From Microbacterium sp. A20 (GTDB taxonomy: Bacteria; Actinomycetota; Actinomycetes; Actinomycetales; Microbacteriaceae), in NCBI RefSeq assembly GCF_004794515.1, contig NZ_SSDF01000088.1:1-64000 (forward strand): 64,000 nt of DNA, written 5' to 3'. Below the pieces are notes generated by a model, which was not told where the DNA came from, did no database searches, and saw only the letters and a program-made list of their open reading frames with translations. This document shows positions 40,581 through 47,901 of the stretch, piece by piece (position 1 is the stretch's first letter; every line of letters begins with the position of its first letter). The position numbers and the translations under genes were made by a program.

Positions 40581-41459
40581 ATGGACAATCGAGCAGAGGT
40601 TCGCGAGTTCCTGATGACGCGCCGCGCGCACCTGACCACGGAGTCTGCGGGCCTTCCTGCAGGAACGAACCGGAGAGTGGCAGGACTGCGTCGCAGCGAG
40701 GTCGCCATGCTCGCCGGTGTCTCCGTGGAGTACTACAGCAAACTCGAGCGCGGAGCCATCGCCGGAGCATCCGCGTCCGTGTTGGACGCCGTCTCCCGTG
40801 CTCTGCAGCTCACCGACGCCGAGCATTCCCATCTGCTCGACCTGGCTCGGGCCGCTGACGGCATACCGTCTTCCGGCCGCAACCGCCGTCGAGCCGTGAA
40901 GACCTCCGCGCCGCGCCCGAGCCTGCAATGGGCGCTGGACTCCATCACCGACGCCGTCGCGTTCGTTCGCGACCAGCGACAGAACCTCATCGCGACCAAC
41001 GCGCTCGGACGCGCGTTCTACTCCCCGGTCATCGGCGACGGCGGGCGGGTGCCCAACCTCGCTCGGTTCCAGTTCCTCGACCCCGCGGCCCACGACTTCT
41101 ATCCCGACTGGGAGCTGTTCGCCGAGATGTGCGTCGCGGTCATCCGCGCCGAGGCAGGACGAGACCCGCATGACAAGGGCATCCAGGACCTCGTCGGGGA
41201 GCTCTCGACTCGTAGCGACGTCTTCCGGACGCTCTGGGCGGCGCACAACGTCCGCACGCACGGTTCGGGCATCAAGCGCTTCCAGCACCCGGTGGTGGGC
41301 GAGCTCACCCTGGTCTACGAGGAACTCGCTCTCACCGCGGAACCCGGGCAGGTCATGCTGATCTACTCTGCGGAACCGGGCTCGCCGTCGGCGGAGCGCT
41401 TGGCCCTTCTCGCCTCCTGGGCTGCCGAGAGCTCGGTACGCACCACTCCTCCCGCGTAA
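40581..41459 (+). CDS. XRE regulator with MmyB-like ligand domain
   Basis: 292 residues. HTH: VAGLRRSEVAMLAGVSVEYY SKLERG, then a PAS-like/MmyB ligand domain from about residue 105 (ALDSITDAVAFVRDQRQNLI, then FYPDWELFAEMCVAVIRAEA). The GTNRRVAGLRRSEVA lead is typical of this group. TACGCT lies 6 nt before the ATG, so probably leaderless; a CAGGGCATCCCT near-palindrome lies upstream of the box. A convergent paralog lies next to it. Confidence 0.9.
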   Translation: MDNRAEVREFLMTRRAHLTTESAGLPAGTNRRVAGLRRSEVAMLAGVSVEYYSKLERGAIAGASASVLDAVSRALQLTDAEHSHLLDLARAADGIPSSGRNRRRAVKTSAPRPSLQWALDSITDAVAFVRDQRQNLIATNALGRAFYSPVIGDGGRVPNLARFQFLDPAAHDFYPDWELFAEMCVAVIRAEAGRDPHDKGIQDLVGELSTRSDVFRTLWAAHNVRTHGSGIKRFQHPVVGELTLVYEELALTAEPGQVMLIYSAEPGSPSAERLALLASWAAESSVRTTPPA

Positions 41460-41502
41460 ACGCGGACGAGACGCGACCCGGGCGGAGCAGCTACCAGCGG
41501 CG

Positions 41503-42390
41503 TCATGGGCGCGACGGGATCTCCTTCGGTGCCGCCAGGGCCACCTCGCTCTGGGTGTCGACCCAGGTGGCGAGCAGCGTGAGGTTGTCGGCCGAGGGCG
41601 TACCCGGGTCGGCGGTGTACGTGGTGATGGAGAGGTGGGGGTCACCACGTAGAGCGAAGTCGTTATAGGTGACATCCAGCAGCCCGGCAACGGGGTGATT
41701 GATGACCTTTCGGCCACGCATGTGCCGGTGCACGTTGTGCTTCGCCCATCGCTGACGGAAGTCAGCGCTACGGGTCGACAGCTCGCCGACCAGCTGGGTG
41801 GTCTGCTGGTCCAATGGGTCGCGTCCGGCGGTCGCGCGAAGAACGGCGACGCAGAGATCTCTCGCATCGTCGAGGTTCGTGTAGAAGTCCGCTGCACGGC
41901 TGTCCAGGAATGCGAACAGAGCGAAGTTCGGGCGCTGACTACCGTCGAGCAAAGCACTGTAGAGCGCGCGGCCGAGGCCGTTGGCGGCGAGAATGTCTAG
42001 TCGCTCGTTCTGCACCACCGCAGGGACTGTCATGGAGTCCAGCACCTGTTGCACCGACGACGAGATGGGCGATGCCTTCGCGGATGACCTTCGGCGCGGA
42101 CTCGGCGCGACGTTGCGGGCGAGGTCGTTCAAGTGCGCGCGTTCGTCGGCATCCAATTGCAGTGCGCGCGCTACCGCGTCAAGGACGCTCTCCGAGGCAC
42201 CGCCGATCCTTCCCCGTTCCATCCTCGTGTAGTACTCCACGCTGAGTCCTGCGAGCATCGCGACTTCCTCGCGGCGCAGGCCCGCTACGCGCCTGTCGCT
42301 CCCACCCGCAAACGGCAGTCCTGCCATCTCCGGGGTGATCCGTGCCCGGCGGGTCATCAGGAAGTCCTTGATCTCATGCTCGATCTGCAT
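41503..42390 (-). CDS. XRE regulator with MmyB-like ligand domain (paralog)
   Basis: 295 residues, about half identical by eye to the convergent gene. HTH: VAGLRREEVAMLAGLSVEYY TRMERG; ligand domain from residue 105 with VQQVLDSMTVPAVVQNERLD, then FYTNLDDARDLCVAVLRATA. TAGCCT lies 6 nt before the ATG, so leaderless. The operator-like palindrome at 42425-42440 is just upstream, over the -35 area, which suggests autoregulation and joint control of the divergent DUF2255 operon. Confidence 0.9.
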   Translation of the reverse strand: MQIEHEIKDFLMTRRARITPEMAGLPFAGGSDRRVAGLRREEVAMLAGLSVEYYTRMERGRIGGASESVLDAVARALQLDADERAHLNDLARNVAPSPRRRSSAKASPISSSVQQVLDSMTVPAVVQNERLDILAANGLGRALYSALLDGSQRPNFALFAFLDSRAADFYTNLDDARDLCVAVLRATAGRDPLDQQTTQLVGELSTRSADFRQRWAKHNVHRHMRGRKVINHPVAGLLDVTYNDFALRGDPHLSITTYTADPGTPSADNLTLLATWVDTQSEVALAAPKEIPSRP

Positions 42391-42424
42391 ACAGAGAGGC
42401 TACGTCCCGTGTTCCGGCGGTGGG

Positions 42425-42440
42425 GTTCCCTGTCAGGGAC
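42425..42440. promoter_or_regulatory. TCCCTG-T-CAGGGA palindrome
   Basis: Perfect 13-bp palindrome TCCCTGTCAGGGA at 42427-42439, extended GTTCCC...GGGAC. Located between the divergent XRE regulator and DUF2255 genes; the same half-sites occur before the MFS exporter. Confidence 0.65.
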
Positions 42441-42543
42441 TGCCACGAGCTGATCTTCGGACGGAGCATGGAATCACCCGCCCACGTGGGACGTGCTGCA
42501 CTTGCGCCGCCCACACGTGAGCGGCGACGAAAGGAACGAGCTA

Positions 42544-42924
42544 ATGACCGCCTGGTCTACTCCTGGCATCACCCGCATCGCGGCTACAGACGACCTGCAT
42601 ATCGCCCCGTTCCGTGCAGACGGATCTACCTACGGCACGCCCACCTGGATCTGGTCCGTCGTCGTCGACGGTCGGCTGTTCGTCCGCGCCTGGAACGGCA
42701 CGCGTTCCCGGTGGTACCAGTCGGCGATTGCGCAGCGCGGCGGCCGGATCACCGCAGCAGGCGACACGTTCGAAGTGACGTTCGCGCCCGCAGACAGTGC
42801 GCTCGAAGGTCAGATCGACACTGCATACCGCCGCAAGTACGACGGCAGCAGCTACCTGCCACCGATGGTCGCCGCCGGCCCCCAGGCGGCGACCATCGAG
42901 ATCACACCCCGCGCAACCGCGTGA
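42544..42924 (+). CDS. DUF2255 family protein
   Basis: 126 residues from MTAWSTPGITRIAATDDLHI. Pattern matches DUF2255: DLHIAPFRADGSTYGTPTWI, WSVVVDGRLFVRAWNGTRSR WYQSAI, then YRRKYDGSSYLPPMV. DUF2255 belongs to the split-barrel flavin-binding-like group (PNPOx-like). AAAGGA lies 8 nt before the ATG. First gene of a three-gene operon. Confidence 0.85.
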   Translation: MTAWSTPGITRIAATDDLHIAPFRADGSTYGTPTWIWSVVVDGRLFVRAWNGTRSRWYQSAIAQRGGRITAAGDTFEVTFAPADSALEGQIDTAYRRKYDGSSYLPPMVAAGPQAATIEITPRATA

Positions 42925-42944
42925 GTCACAGAAACGAGACACCT

Positions 42945-43634
42945 ATGAAGATCGCCATCATCGGCACAGGGATGGTCGGACGCGGCCTCGCCGCGCGCCT
43001 CGCCGGCCTCGGCCACGACGTCGCCATCGGCACCCGCGATGTCGACGACACTCTCGCCCGGACCACGGCCGACGGGATGGGCACACCGCCATATGCCCAG
43101 TGGCAGCAGGGCAACCCCCAGGTGCGTCTCCTCCCCCTCCCCGACGCGGGTGAGCACGGTGAGGTCGTCATCAACGCCTCGAACGGACAGAACGCCCTCG
43201 CGGCGCTCGAAGGCGTCGGTGCCGCCCCGTTGGCCGACAAGGTCCTGCTCGATCTCGCGCTCCCCCTCGACCTCTCGAAGGGATTCCCGCCGACCCTCAC
43301 CGTCTCCAATACTGACAGCCTGGGCGAGCAGATCCAGCGTGCCTTCCCGGACACTCGAGTCGTGAAGTCGCTGACGTCGGTGTACTACCAGGTGATGATC
43401 GACCCCACCCGAGTACCGGGCCCGCACAGCATCTTCGTCGCCGGCGACGACTCCGACGCCAAGCACGTCGTCGAGGGACTCCTCGGCGAATTCGGATGGC
43501 CGACCGAGTCCATCATCGACCTGGGCGACATCACCGGAGCCCGCGGCGTGGAAATGTACGCCCGCCTGTTCTTCACCCTGTACAACGCGTTCGGGACGTT
43601 CGACTTCAACATCAACGTCACGCGCGCGAACTGA
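42945..43634 (+). CDS. NADPH-dependent F420 reductase-like protein
   Basis: 229 residues. MKIAIIGTGMVGRGLAARLA gives the GxGxxG Rossmann start, then GTRDVDDTLART (phosphate-binding Arg region), VINASNGQNALAALEGVGAA, LLDLALPLDLSKGFPPTLTV, and VKSLTSVYYQVM. This is the family of F420-dependent NADP oxidoreductase/NAD(P)-binding proteins, often annotated as predicted dinucleotide-binding enzymes. 20 nt after DUF2255; same operon. Confidence 0.85.
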   Translation: MKIAIIGTGMVGRGLAARLAGLGHDVAIGTRDVDDTLARTTADGMGTPPYAQWQQGNPQVRLLPLPDAGEHGEVVINASNGQNALAALEGVGAAPLADKVLLDLALPLDLSKGFPPTLTVSNTDSLGEQIQRAFPDTRVVKSLTSVYYQVMIDPTRVPGPHSIFVAGDDSDAKHVVEGLLGEFGWPTESIIDLGDITGARGVEMYARLFFTLYNAFGTFDFNINVTRAN

Positions 43635-43658
43635 ACCCCAAAGAACAACGAAAGAAAA

Positions 43659-44000
43659 ATGATGGACAACACTGCAATCCTGCCCAGCGTCGGAGAGACC
43701 TGGCTCGCCGACCTCGGCCCCGACACCCCGCTCGGACACTTCACCGTTGAGATCGCCTTCGAAACTGAAACCCGCGTGTCGTTCCTCGCGACCGGAGGCG
43801 CCATCAAGGGTCGCACCGAGACGATGGAGTACACCACCACCCAGGTCCGCGACGGCCTCTACGTGGTGCGGTGGACCGAACCCGATTCCCTCGACCACGT
43901 CACCCACATCGAGGACTACACGAACGGAACTTGCATGGCCTCATCCGTCGTCGGTGGAGAATTCGTGCAGCTGCACGGCACCTGGACCAAGGTGCGCTGA
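43659..44000 (+). CDS. MoaF-like beta-barrel protein
   Basis: 113 residues. GETWLADLGPDTPLGHFTVE, then TRVSFLATGGAIKGRTETME and VVRWTEPDSLDHVTHIEDYT NG, TCMASSVV...FVQLHGTWTKV. This is the MoaF/lipocalin-like pattern of actinobacterial and proteobacterial stress proteins. 24 nt after the reductase gene; terminator follows. Function unknown. Confidence 0.75.
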   Translation: MMDNTAILPSVGETWLADLGPDTPLGHFTVEIAFETETRVSFLATGGAIKGRTETMEYTTTQVRDGLYVVRWTEPDSLDHVTHIEDYTNGTCMASSVVGGEFVQLHGTWTKVR

Positions 44001-44033
44001 GCGCCGACGCTGACCCACGCTTCCATGCGTGAG

Positions 44034-44077
44034 AAGGCCGGGAATAGCGACGCTACTGTCGCGTTCCCGGCCTTTCG
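44034..44077 (+). terminator. Intrinsic terminator after MoaF-like gene
   Basis: Stem AAGGCCGGGAA/TTCCCGGCCTT (11 bp) with an inner GCGAC/GTCGC hairpin, ending in CTTTC. It closes the DUF2255 operon. Confidence 0.8.
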
Positions 44078-44236
44078 TACGTCCAGCCGAGGCAAAGGGC
44101 AGTTCCTTCGCCCTGGCGATCTTGTTCGACGGGCTAGCACCCGCGACCGTGAGAATGAAATCCTCGTGCTCACGCATCACGCGTGATCTCGAGCCGAGCG
44201 TAGCGTCCGCCGATAGCCCTATACTCCGTCTCAACT

Positions 44237-44566
44237 TCATGACGAATCGTCGAACGCTCCACCCACTTCAACTGCATTACCCCAGACCCAGCATCGAAAC
44301 GTGGTGTCGCCGGCACGGAACTCGATACCTGCGGCCGATGGCGTGGAGCGGGCGAGCTTGGCGTCCACGCGGATGGCTTCCGGGCCGAAGCGCACCCACG
44401 CCCGGACCGCACGGTACGGCTGGGGGTAGATCGTGACCGGCTGTTCTCGAAGGCGGAGTTCGCGGTCCGTAAGGGATTGGAGGGGGCCGGATCGAGCTGC
44501 GGCGAGGATCGCCTGGTGCTGGGAGCGCATGTCGTAGTGAGCAGCGAGACGCTTGCTGGACCCCAT
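44237..44566 (-). CDS. Hypothetical protein, 109 aa
   Basis: MGSSKRLAAHYDMRSQHQAI begins with a basic helical part; then REQPVTIYPQPYRAVRAWVR, FGPEAIRVDAKLARSTPSAA and a strand-rich end. A start at 44566 has GGGAG near it. Similar proteins with an N-terminal helix and a beta part are frequent in actinobacterial accessory regions; no family named. Confidence 0.6.
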   Translation of the reverse strand: MGSSKRLAAHYDMRSQHQAILAAARSGPLQSLTDRELRLREQPVTIYPQPYRAVRAWVRFGPEAIRVDAKLARSTPSAAGIEFRAGDTTFRCWVWGNAVEVGGAFDDSS

Positions 44567-45068
44567 GCCGGCTCCCTTCTCCGGCCTGCATTCAGGGTAG
44601 CAACCTTCGAAGCTATGTTCTATTCTGAACTCATGCGACCGACAACCGATCACCTCCCGGCAACACTATGGATGGTCGACGACATTCCGTCGAGGAGGCG
44701 CGTGCTGACGGCTCGATCCGGTTGCAACGTCGGTCGGACCCGCCTGCAACCGAACGGACTACTCAAGAGTCCTTCCTGGACTACTTGCACCGGCAGGCGG
44801 AACCCCCATCCGAGGCCTGACGACCTTGCGCGACGCGGCGACCTGAGATCGCCCTCCAGATTCCTGGCGGGCGTGACGCCCCTCGCGCGGTGAGCCAGTA
44901 GCGCTACGCGCTACGGAGTCGATGGCGGCAAGGCGTAGCTCCTTGGCGAACGTCAGCTGCATCCACCGCGCGATTACCGGATATACGCCTTCTCCATCCT
45001 CTCGACACGCAACTGAGGCTGCTGACGCCGTTCGATGCTCGGAGGCGTTGCGCCGATATGGTCGAGCC
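44567..45068 (+). other. Gap with possible small gene
   Basis: About 500 nt without a safe gene. A frame 44668-44820 (50 codons; MDGRRHSVEEARADGSIRLQ start) looks hydrophilic and coding-like but has no ribosome-binding site. TATTCT at 44621-44626 is 6 nt before an ATG at 44633 in another frame, with poor coding quality. I do not commit to either. Confidence 0.4.
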
Positions 45069-45977
45069 ATGGCGCATCCCCCGTGGCCTGAGCGGGGCCT
45101 TATCCGCGTTCCGGTCACTGAGCCCGACGAACTCGATGCGTCGCGCGTCTTAACCGACCGGCTGCGTCAAATCGACTCGATCCTTGCGCGCTACGCGACC
45201 ATCGCTCAACTTCGAGCGAAGCCCACCTCGGAGCTCGGTGACGACGACCGACGCACGAGCTGGCTCCACCTGAGCCACTTCGTCGCGTCGTGCATGTCGA
45301 TGGCCACCGACAACCTGGCCGCCACCAAGCAGCTGCTCCTTCCAGACGGAGCACAGCTCGAGCACCGCGTCACCGCGCACTTCCCTCTACTGCGTGCCGC
45401 TCTCGAGTCCGCCTCCACGGCGTTATGGCTGCTCCGACCCGACATTCAACGCGACCGCATCATCCGGCTCCTCCAGCTCCGCACAACCGACATCGACTAC
45501 GACTTGACCCTCATCAAGGCCGCGGCGAAGCTCGCTGACCTGAGCACGCCCCAAGGAAGGTCAGCCTCGCAAGCCGCGATCCGCGGCGGAGTTGCTCGCC
45601 GGAAGCGCCACCTGCACCAGATGGCGAAGATCGCCGAAACTGAAGGCATCAGCGTCGACGACTACGTCGGCGGCGCGCCCGGGCACAGTGTCATTGTCGA
45701 GCAAGCGACCGACTACCCGGACCTGAACGGCAAGTATGCCTCCGCCGTCTGGCGACTCATTTCCGGCCTCACCCATCCCTCCCCCCTACGCATGATGAGC
45801 ACGAGCAAGCACGGCGACACCGTCGACAACGAGGACGGCACCCTCTATGTCGTCGCATCTATGAACCTCGCACACACGACAAACGCACTCCTCGCCTCGA
45901 TGATGACGTACCGGCATGCCACCGAAACCCTCGCTGCACGGGTCGCTCGCGTTACCCACCGGTCGGGTCCCGCCTGA
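45069..45977 (+). CDS. Hypothetical protein, 302 aa
   Basis: Start at ATG 45069: TATGGT at 45057-45062 is 6 nt before it (leaderless); a longer frame upstream has a different composition. Helical throughout: HLSHFVASCMSMATDNLAAT, HFPLLRAALESASTALWLLR, then YASAVWRLISGLTHPSPLRM and NLAHTTNALLASMMTYRHAT. A repeated helical pattern with scattered His resembles the actinobacterial helical proteins found near defence or accessory genes, but I recognise no family or catalytic site. Confidence 0.7.
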   Translation: MAHPPWPERGLIRVPVTEPDELDASRVLTDRLRQIDSILARYATIAQLRAKPTSELGDDDRRTSWLHLSHFVASCMSMATDNLAATKQLLLPDGAQLEHRVTAHFPLLRAALESASTALWLLRPDIQRDRIIRLLQLRTTDIDYDLTLIKAAAKLADLSTPQGRSASQAAIRGGVARRKRHLHQMAKIAETEGISVDDYVGGAPGHSVIVEQATDYPDLNGKYASAVWRLISGLTHPSPLRMMSTSKHGDTVDNEDGTLYVVASMNLAHTTNALLASMMTYRHATETLAARVARVTHRSGPA

Positions 45978-46151
45978 CTCACACGCACGCCAGCACGAAT
46001 TAGTCGTGGATGCCCGCTCGCAGCGATATAGAGGAAATAGAGGATTACCGCTCAGCCCGTGGAGGATCGACTCGGCATAGCCGCTCAAACTCCCCCGGAA
46101 TCACGCGGTGAAACACCTTCCGCGTACAACCCACATCAGATCAACTGCAGC

Positions 46152-46190
46152 ACGACGAGACCCCGCCTGATCCAGGCGGGGTCTCGTCGT
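46152..46190. terminator. Bidirectional terminator
   Basis: 18-bp perfect stem ACGACGAGACCCCGCCTG with a 3-nt loop, followed on the plus strand by TTTCC. It lies between the convergent genes ending at 45977 and 46263. Confidence 0.85.
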
Positions 46191-46262
46191 TTCCGGCGGG
46201 ATCCAGCGCAGTCGACCGGGCGACGGGCGCGGCAGTGACGCAGTCGCATCGGGCAGGCGGCT

Positions 46263-46607
46263 TCACACCAGCGAGGACTCGAACCCGGCCAGCCCCTCGG
46301 GCTCCTCCCCCGGCTCGAAGGCGGGCACGGCCTTCGGCGTCAGCGTACGTGCCCGCGCGAGCAGTCTTCTCGCCGCTCCCTCGTCATCGTCGATCTCCGG
46401 TGCGAGGTCTGCTTCGACCACGGCGATGGGGAGCATCGCTCCGAGCGCCAGACGGACGTTCACGCGCTCGCCACCCGATCCGACGACGGGGATCTCGACG
46501 ACATCGTTCCGCCGCTCCTCGGTCAACGCCAGCCAGTACTGCACCACCGCATCGGCCGTCGCGTCGCCGGTCAGATAGCTTCCGACCTGGGTGACGAGTG
46601 TCTTCAT
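46263..46607 (-). CDS. Hypothetical protein, 114 aa
   Basis: MKTLVTQVGSYLTGDATADA, then VVQYWLALTEERRNDVVEIP, strand-rich VNVRLALGAMLPIAVVEADL and an acidic end. A start at 46607 with GGGAG 5 nt before it. Common in Microbacterium-like genomes, no function known. Confidence 0.7.
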   Translation of the reverse strand: MKTLVTQVGSYLTGDATADAVVQYWLALTEERRNDVVEIPVVGSGGERVNVRLALGAMLPIAVVEADLAPEIDDDEGAARRLLARARTLTPKAVPAFEPGEEPEGLAGFESSLV

Positions 46608-46895
46608 GCTCACTCCCTGGACTCGTCCGGATGCGTCTCGCCACCGGGTCCGGGGCGGCACTTTCACACTAGGGTCGAGTCATTTCCGCACGTGACCCCC
46701 TTGCGGATTCGCCGCTACGGTGATTCAGTACGGCACCGCGGAGGCCCACCCCTCCGTAACTCTGCTCCGACGGCGGCGGCGCGTGCGGGGCCGTCCGCAT
46801 CGCCCCGACCGGGTGACGGAGGGCTGCACGAGGAGACCGCGGATGGGACTCTGGAGGCCATCGCCGCCCACTCATCGAGAAGCGAGGACCCCGAC
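46608..46895. other. Divergent gap, no gene seen
   Basis: 288 nt between the hypothetical gene and the HAD gene. The HAD frame stays open upstream to 46692, but composition is non-coding-like and the SD-supported ATG is at 46896. No clear operator found. Confidence 0.4.
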
Positions 46896-47849
46896 ATGAC
46901 CGATCACAGCTCCCTTCCCTCCTGGCGCGACACCCCCACGCGCAGTGCCATCGAGGCGTTCATCGCCTCCGTCACCGAGGGACCGGACGCGGTGCCCGTC
47001 GAAGAGCGCATCGCCGTGTTCGACAACGACGGGACGCTGTGGTCGGAGAAGCCGATGCCCACGCAACTGCATTACGTCGTGGAGCAATGGCGTCTCGCAG
47101 CAGAGCACAACCCGGAGCTCGCCGAGCGACAGCCGTATCTGGCGGCCGTGAGCGGCGACTTCGGCTGGCTGAGCACAGCGATCGACAAGCACTACGGAGG
47201 CGATGACTCGGACCTGAAGACCATCATCCAGGCCCTCGTCGGCCTCACCGACGGCATGAGCGTGGAGGACTACGCCGCTTCCGTCGCCGAGTTCTACCGC
47301 ACAGCTCAGCATCCGCTCCTGAAGCGCCCGTACGCCGACGCGGTGTATCAGCCGATGATCGAGCTGCTCCGCTACCTCGAGCACCACGGCTTCACCTGTT
47401 ACATCGTGTCGGGGGGCGAGCGCGACTTCATGCGCCCGATGACGCAGGCGAACTACGGCATCCCGCCCGAGCGCGTGGTGGGCTCCGCTTTCGGCCTCAG
47501 CTGGGACGACGCGGGTGCCACCGTGCGGTACTCGTCTTCCCTCGCCTTCTTCGACGACGGGCCCGAGAAGCCGATCCGGATCTGGAGCCGCATCGGTCGG
47601 CGCCCGCTGTTCGCCGGCGGGAATTCGAACGGTGACACGGCCATGCTCGACTTCGCCCGCAAGGGCCCGCGCCCCGGGTTCGCGATGCTGATCCACCACG
47701 ACGACGCCGACCGCGGCGACGCGCCCTACGATGCGGGCGCTGAGAAGGCCCTCGCATCCGCCGCGGGCGCCGGGTACACCGTCGTGAGCGTCAAGGATGA
47801 CTGGGCGACCGTCTTCCCCGCGGCATCGTCCGAGGTCGACGGAGCCTGA
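46896..47849 (+). CDS. HAD-family phosphatase
   Basis: 317 residues. Motif I: A VFDNDGTLWS (D-x-D-G-T). Motif II: CYIVSGGERDF (S/T). Motif III/IV: GRRPLFAGGNSNGDTAML, with the acidic GNSNGD. A cap lies between motifs I and II (helical, residues 50-170). It matches the HAD phosphoserine-phosphatase-like group. GAGGA lies 8 nt before the ATG. Convergent with a large arylsulfatase, with a shared terminator between; a link in sulfate/phosphate ester use is only a guess. Confidence 0.9.
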   Translation: MTDHSSLPSWRDTPTRSAIEAFIASVTEGPDAVPVEERIAVFDNDGTLWSEKPMPTQLHYVVEQWRLAAEHNPELAERQPYLAAVSGDFGWLSTAIDKHYGGDDSDLKTIIQALVGLTDGMSVEDYAASVAEFYRTAQHPLLKRPYADAVYQPMIELLRYLEHHGFTCYIVSGGERDFMRPMTQANYGIPPERVVGSAFGLSWDDAGATVRYSSSLAFFDDGPEKPIRIWSRIGRRPLFAGGNSNGDTAMLDFARKGPRPGFAMLIHHDDADRGDAPYDAGAEKALASAAGAGYTVVSVKDDWATVFPAASSEVDGA

Positions 47850-47857
47850 GACGACGC

Positions 47858-47892
47858 AGAAGGCCCGGAGAGCGATACTCTCCGGGCCTTCT
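47858..47892. terminator. Bidirectional terminator between HAD and sulfatase genes
   Basis: 15-bp perfect stem AGAAGGCCCGGAGAG with a CGATA loop, then TTCTTTCG on the plus strand. Serves both convergent genes. Confidence 0.85.
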
Positions 47893-47901
47893 TTCGTGCG
47901 G

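Noticed and set aside
44170..44281. Small frame after the 109-aa hypothetical gene
   Set aside because: Overlaps the real gene end by 45 nt with no coupling signal and no family likeness.
44922..45068. Longer N-terminus for the 302-aa protein
   Set aside because: Composition differs from the rest and a -10 box lies 6 nt before the ATG at 45069.
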